This document shows, in pieces, positions 44,520-56,435 of a stretch of 64,000 nt of DNA. Both the position numbers and the translations under genes were made by a program. The notes under the pieces were generated by a model. It had not been told where the DNA came from, ran no database searches, and saw only the letters and a program-made list of their open reading frames with translations. The first letter of the stretch is position 1. Each line of letters begins with the position of its first letter. The stretch is taken from assembly GCA_958299035.1 (NCBI GenBank), contig CATQJL010000001.1:82895071-82959070 (forward strand), in the 5' to 3' direction. This DNA is from Cylicocyclus nassatus (taxonomy: Eukaryota > Nematoda > Chromadorea > Rhabditida > Strongylidae).

Positions 44520-45531
44520 TAAGGATTTTTGGATATGATATGATATGATATGAAATACTTATCCATTGATATGCTGTCGGTTTCTGCACCTTTTGGAACG
44601 TCTGATCATAATGTAATCGAGCTTCGCTATAACTTCAACATCCCAAAAAGTACATTCATCCCATCCTCGTTTCTCTAAGACTGACTTTGATGCTATGAAA
44701 CTAGAGTTAAGTAATATCGATTGTGAAAATTGCTTTGACCAGTATATAGAACCTTCCGATGTGTACTATAGATTCTGCAGTATCATGTACAAACTGACGG
44801 CAGCATACACTCCATTCGAAACTCATAAAATTGGATACCTTAATCACCCTGGCCATATACAATTACTCATTCTCCAGAAGGAAAGACTTTTCAGGACTTC
44901 TTAGTATATGATAGTCCATTGCACACGAAAGTTTGTACCGACATCACCTACCTCTTAAGAAGTTCTTTTCAAATTATGAAAAACCTTGGCTTCCTCTAAG
45001 TACTCCAAGAACCTCTTCTCTTACATCCATAATAAAATATTTGCCAAAAGATATGGAGCCTTAGAAGATTCCTCGGGTGCTACCTACCTAGAGGATCAAG
45101 ACAAGGCGCAAGCACTATCCAAATTTTTTGCGAGCACGAGTTTTCTACGAACTCCCAAATCTTTTGGACCTCCTCTATGCCATACATGTACAGCTCCTGT
45201 GATCACGCCTTGTACAGTCGAACGCATCCTAAAAAAATTACAACCCTCAACGTTTGAGCCTTTTGATGGAATCCCACAAATTCTGTTCAAGAAATGCGCG
45301 AAAGAACTTTTAATTCCGCTTTCTCACATTTTTAATATCTGTTTCATCTGCAAACAAGTGCCAGTAGTCTGGAAAGAAGCCATTGTCACTCCTGTTATCA
45401 AAGTGAGTAATCCGCGTTTTGTGACCGAATTCAGACCTATAAACATAAATTCTGTATCATGTAAGGTACTTGAAAAAATAATACGCGACAAACTCCTCGA
45501 CTGATTTGAAAAGTTCAAGCTTATACCACCT

Positions 45532-45676
45532 GTGGCCGTATTCATCAACGAACAACCCAGTGGGTTCCGAAACCCATTTAGCGGTTTTGATGAATATCGA
45601 TTCTACATCGATATTCATCAAAAGCACTAAACTGGGTTCCGGAACCCACCGGGTTTTCGTTGATGAATACGGCCAC
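45532..45676. mobile_element. Palindromic MITE with GTGGCCGTATTC ends
   Basis: Near-perfect inverted repeat of 145 bp: GTGGCCGTATTCATCAACGA at each end and an inner palindrome ATATCGAT. It interrupts the LINE RT between LIPP and EQHG. The same end occurs alone at 35597-35620 and 49115-49142. No clear target duplication. Confidence 0.65.
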
Positions 45677-46364
45677 TGAGCAACACGGGTTCAATAGTGT
45701 GCATCCACGGTCGCTCAACTACTTGACTGCATTCATGGATCAATGCTGTTCTTGACAATATGGAAGTAGATGTGATATATTCGATTTATCAAAAGCTTCG
45801 ACGCATAAGCCATGAGAAATTGCTGTGTAAACTCGTTCATTATGCATCAGAGGAGATCTATTAAAATGGTTCAAATTTTATCTTTGAGATCGAAAAATCA
45901 CTGTTCGCGTTGGTCTGAAACATTCTGAGCGTTCCCCATGCATAAGTGGGCTTCCCCAGGAAGAAGCACTATCACCTCTCCTGTTTAACATCTACACGGC
46001 TGGCTTACCCAAACTTAAAACTCACCCAGCGGTGCATGTGCGATGTATGCAGACGCTATCAAAATTTTTGGTATCTATCATAATGAAAACCGCTAAATAG
46101 TCCAAAATGCACTAAAACGTGCCATCGACCACGTGGTTGAGTGGTGCAAAATTTGGGACGTTTCTGTAAACGTGAGCAAAAGTTCTTTATTCCACATTAG
46201 TATTACCATAGATGATGACTTCAACTACAAACATGCTGGCGAAACATTAATCACAAAAACGTACGTCAAAGACTCAGGATTCATATTTAATCGCTCTCTG
46301 AAAAAAAACAAACCTACAGATCTCAGCCATTACCTCCCGCGCAATTTCTATCACTTACCTCATA

Positions 46365-47037
46365 CAGGATGCCCCAAAAAGATGTGCCTACTGTTTGATT
46401 ATTAATAACTTTCTTGTATTAAGTCTTACGCGAAGCTTCAATTTGTAGAGCTGGCTTTAACTTAAATTTACAGTATAGCCCGGATCACCACCGATCACTT
46501 TTTGTTACTGTAGCATTACGGTAGAAATTCCAAGCATATGGTGTCACTGTAACAAAGCTGCCTTTTCAAAAATTTTCAAAAAAGTGCAAGAATTTGTATA
46601 ATAAGGTTTTCGTGGACAATGAGCTCAACACTCAATTCTGTACAAGATTGCGAAGTTTTCTAAACGGTGTAAACGCAGATTTTCAGAGCATTCCAAAAAC
46701 GGCCGCTACCGCTTACTCGCATAACTTTTTATTAAAGCATTATAAGATCCTGCGGACTTCATATTCAGAATCAACAACTCAAATTAGCCCAGTGTAAGAG
46801 TTTTTGGATTGTTTTGTTTTCCTTCTGAGGCAAAATATGACCCTTCAGGGCTCAAAACCCTTTTCAACGTTCCTACCGTAATCCGACAGTAATGAAGAAC
46901 AGTCATTAATCCGTTCCACACCGAAAATCTAAGTTGAAGCCAGCTCCACAAGCTGGTACTCAAAGCTTATCTAAAGAGTTCATTACAAGAGAGTTACTGA
47001 CAATCAAACAGCAGGCACATCCTTTTGGGACACCCTG
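46365..47037. mobile_element. Mariner-like long-TIR MITE M1 inside the LINE
   Basis: Ends CAGGATGCCCCAAAA and, inverted, CAGGGTGTCCCAAAAGG, with TA at 46363-46364 and 47038-47039. Inverted arms extend about 200 bp (GTAGAGCTGGCTT, then GATTACGGTAGAA-type blocks). No transposase. Confidence 0.75.
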
Positions 47038-47799
47038 TATATCGTAATACGAAATTGACGACCCCACAATACTTTTGAAACTTTATGAATCCTTTGTTAT
47101 TTCTATTCTGGAGTATGCGAATCAGGTGTGGAGCCCCTTTCCGGTGAAGCATAATAATCTCTGGAGAACGTTCAGAAAGTTTTTACACGATTACTTTTTT
47201 TACCGCTGCTTTTCTAGTCCAAATTATCCCCAGTCACTTCCTAATTATGAGGAGCGTCTGAAAAAACTTGGCCACAAAACTCTCTCATATCGAAAGCTCG
47301 TCCATGGCTTGAAGGAACAATCCGATTTTTCTAAAGTGAGAAAGAGGATTTTTGATAATGTCACAGTCATTATATCGAAAGATTGTACAGATGCAATTCT
47401 TCGATACCACGCTTTACCAATCTGCTGCAAAGTGAGGATATTGGGCACAATGAAAGTCGAATGAAGTCTGGATTAGTGTCGAAAAGTCTGCTTGAATGAA
47501 CGATAAGTTGGTCAGCAGATTGAAGCAGATTAATTTCCATGTTCCGTAGTCATTAAACTTGGGCATGTTCGTAAGTGTCGAATATTGTTGTGCCGAACAG
47601 GTTGTTAGGTGGTAAAAAATAAATAAAATAACAATAAAAGGACCACCTAACAACTTGTTCGCCACAACAATATTCGACACTTATGAAGCAGAATAATTCC
47701 AAGCTCCCATTTTTGTATCATTTGTTGACGACACATAGAGTAGCAGACAATTTCCAGTCAGTCAGCCAACTCATACAAAATTCTTAAGCTACATAGACT

Positions 47800-48070
47800 T
47801 ATCAAATATCGTAGTTTCCCCCAAATAGGAAATATTTCTAATCGATCCGTACCAAACTTCGCACACAACGCTTCGAGCTAGGCGTTATCGATCGACCTTG
47901 ATTTCATCCATTTTCTGAATACATCGGGCTATGATGCTGAGAGTTGGCGCAGAGGTGTAGGTAATGTTGACTACCGGAACAGGGCATGTTGTACAGAAAT
48001 AGGAATGGTGACCTTTACCTAAGGTATTGAAAGGCTCGTGCGAAGCCGGGTATGCCGCTGATTTATACAT
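47800..48070. repeat. Worn Helitron-family fragment
   Basis: Carries CCGTACCAAACTTCGCACACA, TTATCGATCGA and AGAGGTGTA phrases like the Helitron at 2538-3093. It ends GAAGCCGGGTATGCCGCT, matching its CCGGGTAAGCCAGCTAG terminus. Confidence 0.45.
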
Positions 48071-49426
48071 TCTTCACAGCATTAAACGCTAATTCGACCG
48101 CCAATTTGCGAATTCTCAATTTGACGTGCTATAACTTTCCAAAGAATCCACATTTCTGAATGCGGTAAAGACCCTCAAAAGCAGCAAATCTTTCGCAATA
48201 CAGCGCATACTTATTTATACTCAAACCATAAAAGGGAAGAGAAATACGGACTAAAAGACAAAGAAGGTTCTTCTGCTAGAATTTTGTTTTTGACAATTCA
48301 TAACTTCCTTCAAAGTTTCTTAGTATAAATGATAAGTGGCCTATCTTGTAGCCACGAGCCAGTAGTACAAAATGCAATAAAAAGAATTCGGACAAAAAAG
48401 TTTGCGAAAAAGAGAAAAATTGAAATTTAAAATTTCTCAGTTTTTTCAACGTTTTTTCACTGTGCCTCAAAGTCCGGAATATAGAATTTTCTGATTTTAC
48501 GTACTGAACAGCTGGATGTTTTTGCAAAAATTGTTAATAAGTGTCCTAGCCCTACGCTTACAGAATTGAGCAAAGCTTCGACGACTGACTTCCTCAGAAG
48601 AAAATTATGGGTCATAAAATGACCGCAACAGCTACTCATGTTTGGACGCCGATATCTCAGTCTGGATAACTTCAAAGAATGCAGTTAAGTACACATAATG
48701 TAGACAATTTCTATTACATACAAGAGCTAAATTTTCGAAGAAATCCCATTGATACGCGCTTAAATTCTGGCCGGAAAAGTGAATGCAATGAAATTCTAAA
48801 TTTGGATGCGGTTATTTGAAGCAGTAACTTTACAAGAAATGATGATGAGAGCCCGTTTTAAGCACCGTTAGATAGAGCATGAAAACAGCATCGCGAAGTA
48901 TACTACATCTATTGTAAAGAAGAAGAATTGATGGGGAAAAGTTGCCCTGAAAAAAAGGCTTGGAAAACCGGCCACTCCTTTTGCACCAACCTAATAGAAC
49001 TTCCGCAGGTTGACAAAATACCCTATCTTCCGTGCATTTAGAAACTCTTGACGATGAGTTATGGACAATTATTGTCAAATTGCGTCGCTAGTGAAATCGC
49101 GTGAGCCATGCCCAAGACCTAAGGTCCATTGACGAATACGGCCTCTGGAGAGCAAAATGAATCAGAATCTATCGTCGATTCGTTGACCGCACAAACTGCT
49201 CAAACTCTGCTGACCACGCGCGGTGTGGCTAAAATGTTGCGAGACCACGATTTGTACAATGGTGAATCTGTACTGAGACAAGCGTTTTAGCTCGCGGCGA
49301 GTGCTCCGCACTGATGTCCAGTCTGTGCGGTCAATGAATCAAGAATAGTTAAAGTCAAATGGTGGTTTCGTTGTTAGACCTTTGCAACGGATGTGTAACT
49401 TGTAGAACAACTCGCGTTGATAATAA
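48071..49426. other. Unassigned intergenic sequence
   Basis: No gene recognised. A single GACGAATACGGCCTC scrap near 49125 resembles the end of the MITE at 45532-45676. Confidence 0.4.
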
Positions 49427-49432
49427 TTTATT
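49427..49432 (-). promoter_or_regulatory. Poly(A) signal of the GNAT gene
   Basis: AATAAA on the minus strand, eight bases after the stop at 49443-49441. A very short 3' UTR is plausible in nematodes. Confidence 0.55.
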
Positions 49433-49440
49433 TTTTTACA

Positions 49441-51351
49441 TCATGTTACCCGTAAAGCCATAAATTTGCCACTTTGACATCCATCATGTAGATTTTGAAA
49501 CACAGCCACTCCATTTTCACGAAATTTGTTATAAGGAATTTCGTAGAGAGATTCGAAGCCTAACTGAAAAATTTTTATCATTATTATTTTCAGCTCCGCA
49601 TCTGATTTACCCGTGAAAATACTCCTTGAGACGCCGATGCAGTGGCTGCAGTTGCGACCCAATTACATCCTGCACTCTTCGCTGTCTCTACTGCCCGCCG
49701 AGTCAGCTCCTTACCTAAACCTTTTCTGAAATAAGGAACCCATTTAGAAGTTTGAAAACAGTGAATGGATACTCCCACCAACCCTCTGTAGTCGTTATTA
49801 ACGGCAATTACGTCGACTTTGAACACTTTGCTGCCGCTTCCAAGTAGGAACCCCTGTTTTTCCTCCAGGGCAGTGACGAATGCGATCAATTGATTCGCTT
49901 TGTGTTGTTTGTATGGGCCTTGACTAATTTCTAGAAAATTTTGGCATTATCTGATTTTTAAGCTCAAATAAATTCTTCAGCAACCTCCTGCGTAATCGTG
50001 TGTTTCTGGATCGAATTGTGGAGGACTTTCGGCGATATCCTTACTTTGGCTTACGGAGCATAAACATACGGCAATCAGCCTAAACTTCTAGAGGTTGACC
50101 ATGTCAGAGAAATTGTAATTATTGTGACAATTTTTGTCGGTTCTCATAAAATTTTATGAAAGTTGTTGAATAAAAATAGACCACATATGTTTCGTCTAAC
50201 TGTACTACTACTGTAGGATTATAGCGCTCTATGCTAAAAAAAAATCAAGCTATGTGGTCCTGAAACATTTCCAAACGTAAGATATCAAGCATGATTGAGA
50301 TAATTGTGGCCGTTTAAAATGCAAGATTTCTTGGAGATTACGGTAACAATCTATTATATATGTATACAAAAATGAGTATCCATGTCTCTAAATTTTTTTT
50401 GTTGGTGAACTTTACCTTACTCTCTACTTTTGGAAGTGCATCAATCTCTAGCAATCATGAGATAGTAAGCATTTGCTTCGCTCATGTGATCATAAAGTGG
50501 TGCAATAAATCTTGCAATACAATTTACCAAAGTTTTGAGCAGCAGCAACCAATATTGGAGAAGAATGCCGCACTATTGAGACATTCACTAACATTACAAC
50601 AAACAACACTAGTATAGTTTGTTTTGAGTAGCTTAAACTCCAAGGAAGTCTATGACCAGTTCGAGTCAAAGTTATCTTAAGATACTGAAACTAAATTAAC
50701 AGTTTAATTACTATATTAATCTTGAGTTACACAATCACCATACTTTCAAACATTAAAAATAATTTGATTAATTTACTAATTTTTTGCAATATTCTTGGGC
50801 TTGCATGTTGATCCAAATTGTACATGCTGCGCAGGTCTCAAAAGTTCATGTTTGCTGGTTTTCCTCTCAATCAAGGTTACAGTTTCCAGGAGTTTTGAGA
50901 AAATTCTATGAATTCGTTTAAGGGCAAAAGGAAACGAAGGGTAGTAATTATCCAAATCACAGATTTGATCTCAATTGCGTACGACAATTGTACCTTAATC
51001 CTTATACTTTGGAGTTTTTAACGCTTTTATTTTTTTAGCTTTTATTTTTCCTAGTTCAAAAAAAATGACAAAAGCGACGATACACCTACCTTTCATTATC
51101 ATAGACAATGGTGGAATATTTTTCATTGGAATAACCAGATTCGGCTAGATCATGAAAGAAATCCCGCAAATCAGTCGGTGTTGCAGCTGAATGTTTAGAG
51201 TATTTATATGTAGTTAGTTATTCAGATATATCTTCAACCAACCTAACGAGCGTGTGATAGGTTCATTGATGCCGAAATCAGAAAACATAAATTTTTCGAT
51301 ATCCTCAGCATGTTTCCTCGTAGCGACTACAAAGCGAAGTCCATCGAACAT
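49441..51351 (-). CDS. GNAT-family N-acetyltransferase (AANAT-like), six exons
   Basis: Transfers acetyl from acetyl-CoA to an amine; the substrate is unknown, though the sequence resembles nematode arylalkylamine N-acetyltransferase-like proteins. Exons on the minus strand: 51351-51243, 51186-51090, 50079-49985, 49930-49783, 49725-49611, 49563-49441. They join in frame with GT-AG introns to give 228 residues without a stop. Exon 1 has FMFSDFGINEPITRSL. Exons 4-5 join to make the acetyl-CoA loop DYRGKGLGKELTRRAVE, the family's motif A. Exons 5-6 give ASQGVFSR and LGFESLYEIPYNKFRENG. ATG 51351 directly follows a TTTGCTTTCAG acceptor, which fits SL trans-splicing. If that acceptor instead joins an unseen upstream exon, the N-terminus would be longer. 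Introns range from about 47 bp to about 1 kb. Confidence 0.85.
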
Positions 51352-51362
51352 CTGAAAGCAAA
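51352..51362 (-). promoter_or_regulatory. Candidate spliced-leader acceptor of the GNAT gene
   Basis: TTTGCTTTCAG on the minus strand directly abuts the ATG. It is a strong nematode acceptor and could receive SL1 or end an unseen upstream intron. Confidence 0.5.
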
Positions 51363-51495
51363 GTTTTTCGCCATTTAAGTGAGAAAGTGAAAGTGATGGG
51401 ATAGTACCATACATCACAACAGTATAATGCGTCAAGTTTTGGTACAGTTCAGCGAAATTTATTTACCATTTTTTTCTCCAGAAATTTGATAAATA

Positions 51496-52635
51496 CAGGG
51501 TGTCCCAAAAGTAAGTACACACTTTTCAATCGTCAATATCTCTCTTCCCAATGGGTCTTCTTTTGCCATTCAAGTACCATTCTGTAGAGGGGGGTTCAGC
51601 TTAAATTTACAGTATCGATCGAATCACCGGTCTCTCTTCGTTACTGTAGGATTACGATAAGAACTTCCAGCATGTGGAACCATAAATATGCCATCTGACA
51701 AAATTTTCTGCAAAAAATCTGAAAAATTGTCTACTAGGGTTTTCGCGCACGCTGATTTCAACACACAACTTTTTACAAGTGTTCTCAGCTTTTTTGACGG
51801 TTTAATTACATTTCTGACAAATGCTGGGAATTGAGTTATTACGATTTAGCGGGGATAACTTACAGAGGAAGGATACTTGGATGCCGTAGCCATTCATAAT
51901 GATTTTTATACCAAAAAATGCGCTTTTGAATGCTGGTTCGTAGACTGTCTTTCATATCTGCGAAACGATAATCTGAATGGAGTTATGATTTTTTTCATTA
52001 AAAAAATTGCATTCCTGCGGAGGGTCAAAATCATCAATAAAAAAATTTTCTCTCCTTTCCAAATGCTGAGTATGATCCAGATAGTCTTAATAAATATTAT
52101 TACGTCTAAAATTTTCTTCAAGCATCAAACGGTAGGCTAGATCGAATCTGGCGATTTTTACTATCCAAAAGTAGGCTAAATTTTCAAGGAAAAAAGTTCA
52201 TAACTTTCTTCTAAAGATCGTTTCGCAGATTTCGAGCACAGATTCAGAATCTGCATTCGAAGGCGCATTTTTTGGTATACAAATCATTGGGAATGGCCGC
52301 GGCATCCAACTATCTTTCCCTTGTTAGGAAAGAAGCATCACAGTAAAATGGAAATTTCAAATTCGAAATCAGCGGCTCCCACTGTCGTAGTATAAGAATT
52401 TTTTGGCTTGTTTGGTTTTGTTCCGAGGCAGAATATGGCCTCCAATGGGCTAAAATCCTTGTCGAAGTTCGTACCGTAATCCTACAGTAATGAAGGGCTA
52501 TCGGAGATTTGCTCGATAGTTCAAATCTAAGCTGAAGCCTTCTCTACAGAATGGTACTCAAATGGAAGAAAAAGACACAATGGAAAGAGAGATATTGACA
52601 ATCGAAAAGTGTGTACTTACTTTTGGGACACCCTG
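51496..52635. mobile_element. Mariner-like long-TIR MITE M1, 1.14 kb
   Basis: Ends CAGGGTGTCCCAAAAGTAAG on both sides, flanked by TA (51494-51495, 52636-52637). Long inverted arms share TTGTCAATATCTCTCTT- and TACAGTA-type blocks with 46365-47037. The interior frame at 51877-52140 does not resemble a transposase. It lies just upstream of the GNAT start. Confidence 0.75.
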
Positions 52636-52639
52636 TATT

Positions 52640-55600
52640 TCACTCAAAATTTCTCTCAAATTCTTCGAAGGAAAGTATATTAGGGATAGCAAGCGGCTAC
52701 GAGAAATGTAATTCATTCTAAATCGATATAGGGTTCTATCACCATCAACTACTCAGTCGTCGGGAAATGCTTTCTGGAGATTCTTGATAGTAAATAGAAA
52801 CATTCCTGTTTGCTGGTTATAAAACAAGAAGACTCAAAACTTCTTTAAAAATCCAACCTACTGCGAATAGATTCAATTTTTTTATTACAAATCATCAAGT
52901 AACGGAACACTAGTTCTCATCTCAAATAAAAGGATAATGAAAAAGATTCACTTGACTAGCATTACAACTTAGGAGTTTTTTTTCAAACAATTTCATGTAT
53001 TTTTCAGTGCGAACGTCATAATATCAGATCACTAAGGACAAAACATGAAGTGGAAAAAACAACAAAAGTCTCATGATTCTCTAACCGAGTTCTGGTCGCG
53101 CCCACATAAGCCACTAAAATACACGTATTCTGCACTAATCTCTTGAGGCCAGCTGAAAAATTATGACTGTCTAAATGCAGATACTTTTTATACCTGGATT
53201 TTTTTTACCAGTACAAAAAAACTCTAATTCAAGTGAGACGCATGAGGAGGCTCTTAGAATGTTTCCATTTGCCCATAGTAGAAACTAGACAAAAAATGAA
53301 AAATGAAAAAATGGTTTCGTTATTTGAGTGTCGCGTATATATATGCGCTAAGAAATACACGCAAGCCACTGTGTTTACTGCTTTCGTCCCAATGAGCTTT
53401 ATCTTTATATGTGTAAATTATTCGCTAAGAATAAGGGGAACCCCGCCAGAAAGCGCCAGAAAACTTTTCAAACAGTAATAGTAGCACGGGGTAGATATTG
53501 ATGAGACATATAATTACTCGGAAAGCGAGAGTAGCGATGGCGACAGCTGGTGTGAATGAGCTCGGAACGCAGAGCGAAAGTAGCGAATGTTGAAAATGGG
53601 GGGCGTTGCCAGTCGATAGATGGAGGCAGAGGGAGAGAGTGAAGGGCTCTGAGAAGAAGCTCGCTGTGGTCTCATCTGAGTGAATCTAGTGAAAAGCTAC
53701 AAAATGAGGAGATAAGGAGCGAGCTCAGGTTCCAGCTCTGAAACAACGCTCCATTTTGCAATTTTTAATTTTATTTGCCGCAATCATAGCAACATATTTC
53801 CTGCCTTGAGCGCTCAATTACGTAATGCACCAATTCCCAATTTTGCATTGATAAACCATTTTTTGCACTTGCTTTCGTAGTACTATTCGTTTTATGTTAT
53901 TTTGTATCCATTGGTAACTACACAATTGCCTGCTCTAATATCGTAAAAATGGTGCAGTTACACAAAATGAATACGACAAAGAATTACCTTGAATGTGGCC
54001 CCTGGTACATGAACTGCATCAATACGAAAACAAATAATTTTCTAATTTGTGATTTTCTGATTTCTAATTCCAAATTATCAATGTTAGATGTCAAATAGCG
54101 TTATCGAAGTTTGGCTACAAAAACGATTTGACTTGTGATCGAAGTATTATAGAAAAAGTTGACAATTGTCAGTTAATTGTTGCTGAGTTTGATTGTTCCG
54201 AGAATATAATAACGAGTCTCTACTTCCACATAAAGTAAGAGAATTTTCAATATAACAGCAAATTCAAAACTAACCTCAGCTTTTTAATAATTTTCCTACT
54301 GCAAGTTTCTCATCAGTAGTGGTTGTACAAGTCAAATAAGCTCATAAATGGACTGGTACAAATTCTATGGTATTTGCAGCTTTTTTTTAATTCCTTAAGT
54401 ATGGTCATGTCCCAAATATGCTCGCAATGGCGATCTCTGAGCAATTTGATTGCATTTTCACAAAACCAATCTTAAAGGTATTGCAAGCTGGAAATATTAA
54501 TTTTTTTGAGATTAGCTAACAACTTTGGATGAGATGATTTGTTTTCTAGGACCACATATCTACAAATTTGCTATCATCGTTGACATTTTACACTACAAGA
54601 AAGAATGTACCCTACAGCCATCTGAGTTTATTATGCTCCTTCAGAGCAACACTGCTGAGAACGTGTTGGCAAGGTTTTACACAGTTCCGCGCAGAGGTTG
54701 CCACTTTTTGTTAGAAATAAAAAATTCAAGAGAAAACCAGCGCGACATTTTTGTAAACAAAGAAGAATAAACGGAGGAAAGCCAGGCGAAAGCTTATACA
54801 CATTGTGGCAAAAACCACTTTCCGACTGTTTAGCCGTCAGAAGAGAGATGCACAGCTTTGCCGAGACTGCCTTAATGAGGTCTCAGCTCTAGCCTCATTC
54901 AAATAAAAACTGTTTCTGGGAAGGAAATTAGATGAGCGCACATCGAAATGGGGATAGAGATAGACGGAAGTAAATTCATCTCAGGATTATCAGTGTACAA
55001 AATTTTGCGATTTTTCTGCGAGAAGGGAGAATGTCAAGAACAAAACAAGACGTGGAAAGAATCTGAAGAATAAAGAGTTTTCAGAAAAGTTTGGCTAATG
55101 CAATGTTTTCATTTTTATCTCAATCTTTCACTTGAAATATTGAATAATGCGTCAAGCATGTTTTTGAATATAGCTCACAAAGGTATATCAAAGAAGATCC
55201 TGGACGATAAAGCAGTTTATCCCGTTACCCTATTAGAAATGGCTTATAGATGAAATTTAGGAAGGACTCAATGAACTGATATACCTAGGCTCAGAATGAT
55301 GCTCTTCGCTGCTGGCAGTGGCTTATTTTTATTAACAGCTCTTCAAAAACATTCAACTCGAATAAATTGCCCATATTTATATGTACATCGAGATTACTAA
55401 TCTGACTTCTGAAACAAACATTTTTCAGCAAAATTTTGAAAATTCATAAAAGCGGTATAAGATAAGTAGCATAAATGTAGGAGCCAGCAATCGATGACTG
55501 TTGTTCGAATGGGAGGCAACCGTGTTGTTTGTGACACAGCTGAGCAACATCCGATAGATAACATCCGAAAATGCAGTTAGGAACAATTGGCGATCTATGA

Positions 55601-56410
55601 AATTCAGCAGGACAAGCTCGAGAGATCATTTTGACCGCTAATGAAATTTTGTGATATATCGTTCTGCATGGTAAGAACTACTTCTCGTATTGAAAATCAT
55701 AAGCGCTTGCATATCCTTCATGTTCTTTCTTCGACTCAACGGCATTTTCAAACTTGCTGTATGTTGCTAAGCAGTGCGCGCCGCAAGTCAGAGACGCAGA
55801 GCAAGAGTAGCTTGAATTGGGGAGCGGACCATGTGACATAAGGTCCATATCATTTCAGAGTAATGTTGTGATTTTGATTTTACCAAAGCAGAGAGTTGCT
55901 TCAAGCAGCGCAGAAAACCAGCATGAACTTCCCAGCTTTTTTTGTTTCGCTTCAATCCTTTTTCGCTGCTCAGATTGGTCATTCTATATACGAGTCAGTC
56001 ATTCGGTCTTTATACGAGTCAGTTGTCCATTTTGTGTAATCACATTATGCGCGACATTCGCCTACTCTTCATATAAGTCTCCAGCTTCCAATAAATTCAC
56101 TTTTTTTGTACAAAAGTGGGTGAAGAAGTGTAGTTATTTCGAAACTTTGTACGATTGGACTGATTCTGCTGACTATTACAGCGTATCACAAAGTGGTCAG
56201 CTTACGTTGCAGCTCGCGGAGATTTCGCGCTCTAATACATATTAAAGGGCTCCTATTCAGCAAGAATTCTAGAATGTGAATTCCAAAGCTTGAAATCTCC
56301 ATTTCTCTCTATTTCTTCAGTCTTCTTTCTTGTCTAAGTTTGTCTGTCGAAACTTCTTATAACGCAACCGTTTAGCGCTTCATTATTCTCCTTTTTCAAT
56401 GCTAAAATCC
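52640..56410. other. Intergenic region upstream of CCT7
   Basis: No gene recognised in 3.8 kb. Short open frames (53233-53478, 54525-54770, 55817-56245) lack domains and splice support. Sequence around 53530-53750 is purine-rich. The last few hundred bases probably hold the CCT7 promoter, but no element could be named. Confidence 0.45.
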
Positions 56411-56418
56411 ATTTTTAG
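56411..56418 (+). promoter_or_regulatory. Candidate spliced-leader acceptor of CCT7
   Basis: ATTTTTAG lies 17 bases before the start codon, where nematode genes often receive a spliced leader. Confidence 0.5.
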
Positions 56419-56435
56419 ACTGTAAACTTGGCAAA

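Larger units (their letters stand above)
44520..47464 (+). mobile_element. Non-LTR retrotransposon (LINE, jockey/CR1-like), 5'-truncated and broken
   Basis: Begins with a GATAT run, then the last part of an apurinic-type endonuclease with the catalytic SDH (APFGTSDHNVIEL, about 44590-44640). RT follows at 44986-45504 (IHNKIFAKRYGAL, VWKEAIVTPVIKV, EFRPININSVSCKVLEKIIR). A MITE splits it at 45532-45676. The catalytic motif reads YADA (46046-46057), and CKIWDVSVNVSKS follows (46133 frame). A mariner-like MITE interrupts at 46365-47037. The C-terminal region resumes at 47075-47464 (YESFVISILEYANQVWSPF, YEERLKKLGHKTL). The frame is also broken elsewhere, so it is inactive. Confidence 0.88.
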
